A stretch of 6,455 nt of DNA from Gammaproteobacteria bacterium (GTDB lineage Bacteria > Pseudomonadota > Gammaproteobacteria > Arenicellales > Spongiicolonaceae). The stretch spans positions 1-6,455 of the forward strand of contig RKSH01000196.1 of assembly GCA_007570945.1 (NCBI GenBank), written 5' to 3'. The translations under genes and the position numbers were made by a program. Numbering within the stretch: the first letter of the stretch is position 1; the number at the start of each line of letters is the position of its first letter. The notes under the pieces were generated by a model that searched no databases, was not told the origin of the DNA, and saw only the letters and a program-made list of their open reading frames with translations. Positions 5,521 to 6,455 of the stretch are shown here, one piece after another.

Positions 5521-6430
5521 CCGTCACCATCGCCGCGTTGGCGGCGGCGAGTTGGGAGAAGATTTCAATTTCATTGCGCCGGCCGCCGCCGCCGGCCAGG
5601 TCCGAGATGGAGCGGAAAGCAATGAAGGGAACGGCGTTGATGTGGGCCACCGCGGCCACCGCGCCGGATTCCATATCCAGCGCGTTGACGCCGTTGCCGG
5701 CGCCGTCCTGAAAATTATTCCACACCCATTCGCGGTATTGCTTGTTGTTCACAAAAGTGGGCCCGGAAACGCCGCGCCCGCCGGTGTGCACCCGCGGGTG
5801 GGCGGACAGACAGCGGCCGGCGGCGTCGCAGCGCGCCAGTTGCACGGTCGCCGCCGCTTTGCGCGCGGCGGCCATCATCAATGGGTCCACTTGAAACCAG
5901 AATTTGGCCTCGGTGCGGTCGGCGGCGCCGCCCTTGCGCGTGACATGTATGCGCTGCGGAAACATCATGCCGAAGTTGCCGAAGTCGCGGGTCTGCCACG
6001 GCGTCAGCGTCCACTCGCCGCCGCCATCACCGTGGGCGAAAGTTTGCTTTTGGTAGTTGGCCCACTCGGCGGGGACCGCCACGTCGCCGAGGTTGAGTTG
6101 CGGGTTGACGCCGCCGGCGATGCCGCTGAACACGATGTGGCCAATGGGGAAGCGCTCCAGCGCCAGTTGCGCGCTCAGGGTGGCGTTGATGATGGACACG
6201 CCGGACAGAAACAGCACCACCGGCTTGCCGGCCAGGGTGCCGGTGGTGAAGGTCTTGCCGTTGATGACGTGCGCGCGCGGCTGTTCCACTTGCGCCAGCA
6301 GCGCCTCCAGTTCCCCGGCAAAAGCGGAAACCACGGCAATGCGCCGGCCGCCCTCACCCTCACCGTGCGGCGCGCAAGCGGCCAACGCAACCGTCACCGC
6401 CGCCAGCAATGCCGTCTTAATAAAATTCAC
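5498..6430 (-). CDS. MTA/SAH nucleosidase-like phosphorylase-superfamily lipoprotein
   Basis: A 310-residue protein with the fold of nucleoside phosphorylases and 5'-methylthioadenosine/S-adenosylhomocysteine nucleosidase (MTAN). It begins with a lipoprotein signal: a hydrophobic stretch (5-18) ends in the lipobox LAAC, so C19 would be lipidated and the enzyme anchored outside the cytoplasmic membrane. The catalytic residues of E. coli MTAN appear to be kept. E40 in SAFAGELE matches E12, E254 in LDMESGA matches E174, and D277 in FRSISDLAGG matches D197. SGIAGGVNPQLNLGDVAVP (102-120) matches the glycine-rich TGSAGG...VGDIVV core. It is longer than MTAN (about 230 residues) because of the signal and an insert (about 135-225) containing C201 and C207, a possible disulfide. 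The start is a GTG at 6430 without a clear ribosome binding site. It converges on the yheT-like gene with a 23-base overlap. The fold and export are well supported; the substrate is inferred. Confidence 0.88.
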   Translation of the reverse strand: MNFIKTALLAAVTVALAACAPHGEGEGGRRIAVVSAFAGELEALLAQVEQPRAHVINGKTFTTGTLAGKPVVLFLSGVSIINATLSAQLALERFPIGHIVFSGIAGGVNPQLNLGDVAVPAEWANYQKQTFAHGDGGGEWTLTPWQTRDFGNFGMMFPQRIHVTRKGGAADRTEAKFWFQVDPLMMAAARKAAATVQLARCDAAGRCLSAHPRVHTGGRGVSGPTFVNNKQYREWVWNNFQDGAGNGVNALDMESGAVAAVAHINAVPFIAFRSISDLAGGGGRRNEIEIFSQLAAANAAMVTVKFLEVF

Positions 6431-6438
6431 CGCGCTTG

Positions 6439-6444
6439 AGTATA
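6439..6444 (-). promoter_or_regulatory. Candidate -10 element for the lipoprotein gene
   Basis: On the minus strand TATACT matches the -10 consensus at five of six positions. It lies only 8 bases before the GTG start at 6430, so a transcript starting from it would be almost leaderless. The matching -35 region falls outside the window and cannot be judged. It may be coincidental. Confidence 0.28.
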
Positions 6445-6455
6445 ACCATCTCGGC

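Noticed and set aside
5579..5598. GC-rich inverted repeat (GCCGGCC...GGCC) near the end of the lipoprotein gene
   Set aside because: It encodes the Gly-rich segment after the conserved SDLAGG motif. It has no T-run and sits inside coding sequence, so it is not convincing as a terminator.
5345..6439. Plus-strand open frame (364 codons) opposite the lipoprotein gene
   Set aside because: The minus-strand frame has a lipobox and conserved catalytic residues. The plus-strand translation is low-information and overlaps the yheT-like gene in another frame.

Overview
This is a high-GC bacterial window holding six complete genes and one partial gene, all of recognisable families. The DksA homologue, the YheT-type hydrolase and a YibF-like glutathione transferase all closely resemble their Escherichia coli counterparts. 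The dihydroorotase resembles the Xanthomonas-type enzyme as I remember it. Together these suggest a gammaproteobacterium. That is an inference from protein resemblance; there is no rRNA or other taxonomic marker here.

Layout, left to right. (1) Positions 1-1687, minus strand, are the start of a polyamine-type ABC importer operon. A Tat-exported PotD/PotF-like substrate-binding protein comes first, followed 37 bases later by a PotA-like ATPase that runs off the left edge. (2) A GC-rich 234-base spacer (1688-1921) holds a terminator-like hairpin and a weak -10 box for that operon. (3) Positions 1922-2515, minus strand, encode a small GST-family protein of the YibF type. (4) A 120-base divergent region (2516-2635) carries two good -10 elements that face each other, one reading towards dksA and one towards the GST gene. 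(5) Positions 2636-5520, plus strand, hold dksA, a dihydroorotase gene and a yheT-like hydrolase gene, with gaps of 22 and 4 bases, so they are probably co-transcribed. (6) Positions 5498-6430, minus strand, encode a lipoprotein of the MTA/SAH-nucleosidase (phosphorylase) family. Its 3' end overlaps the hydrolase gene by 23 bases in convergent orientation.

The ABC genes form an importer whose membrane subunits are presumably encoded left of the window. The plus-strand cluster places a stringent-response transcription factor directly upstream of a pyrimidine-biosynthesis enzyme. No mobile element, CRISPR array, tRNA, rRNA or phage gene is visible.

I do not see an obviously new multi-gene system. 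The points most worth checking are these: altered polyamine-pocket positions in the PotD-like protein, the surface-anchored nucleosidase-like lipoprotein, the basic histone-like tail on DksA, the Gln-for-His change in the dihydroorotase metal motif, and the face-to-face promoters between GST and dksA.
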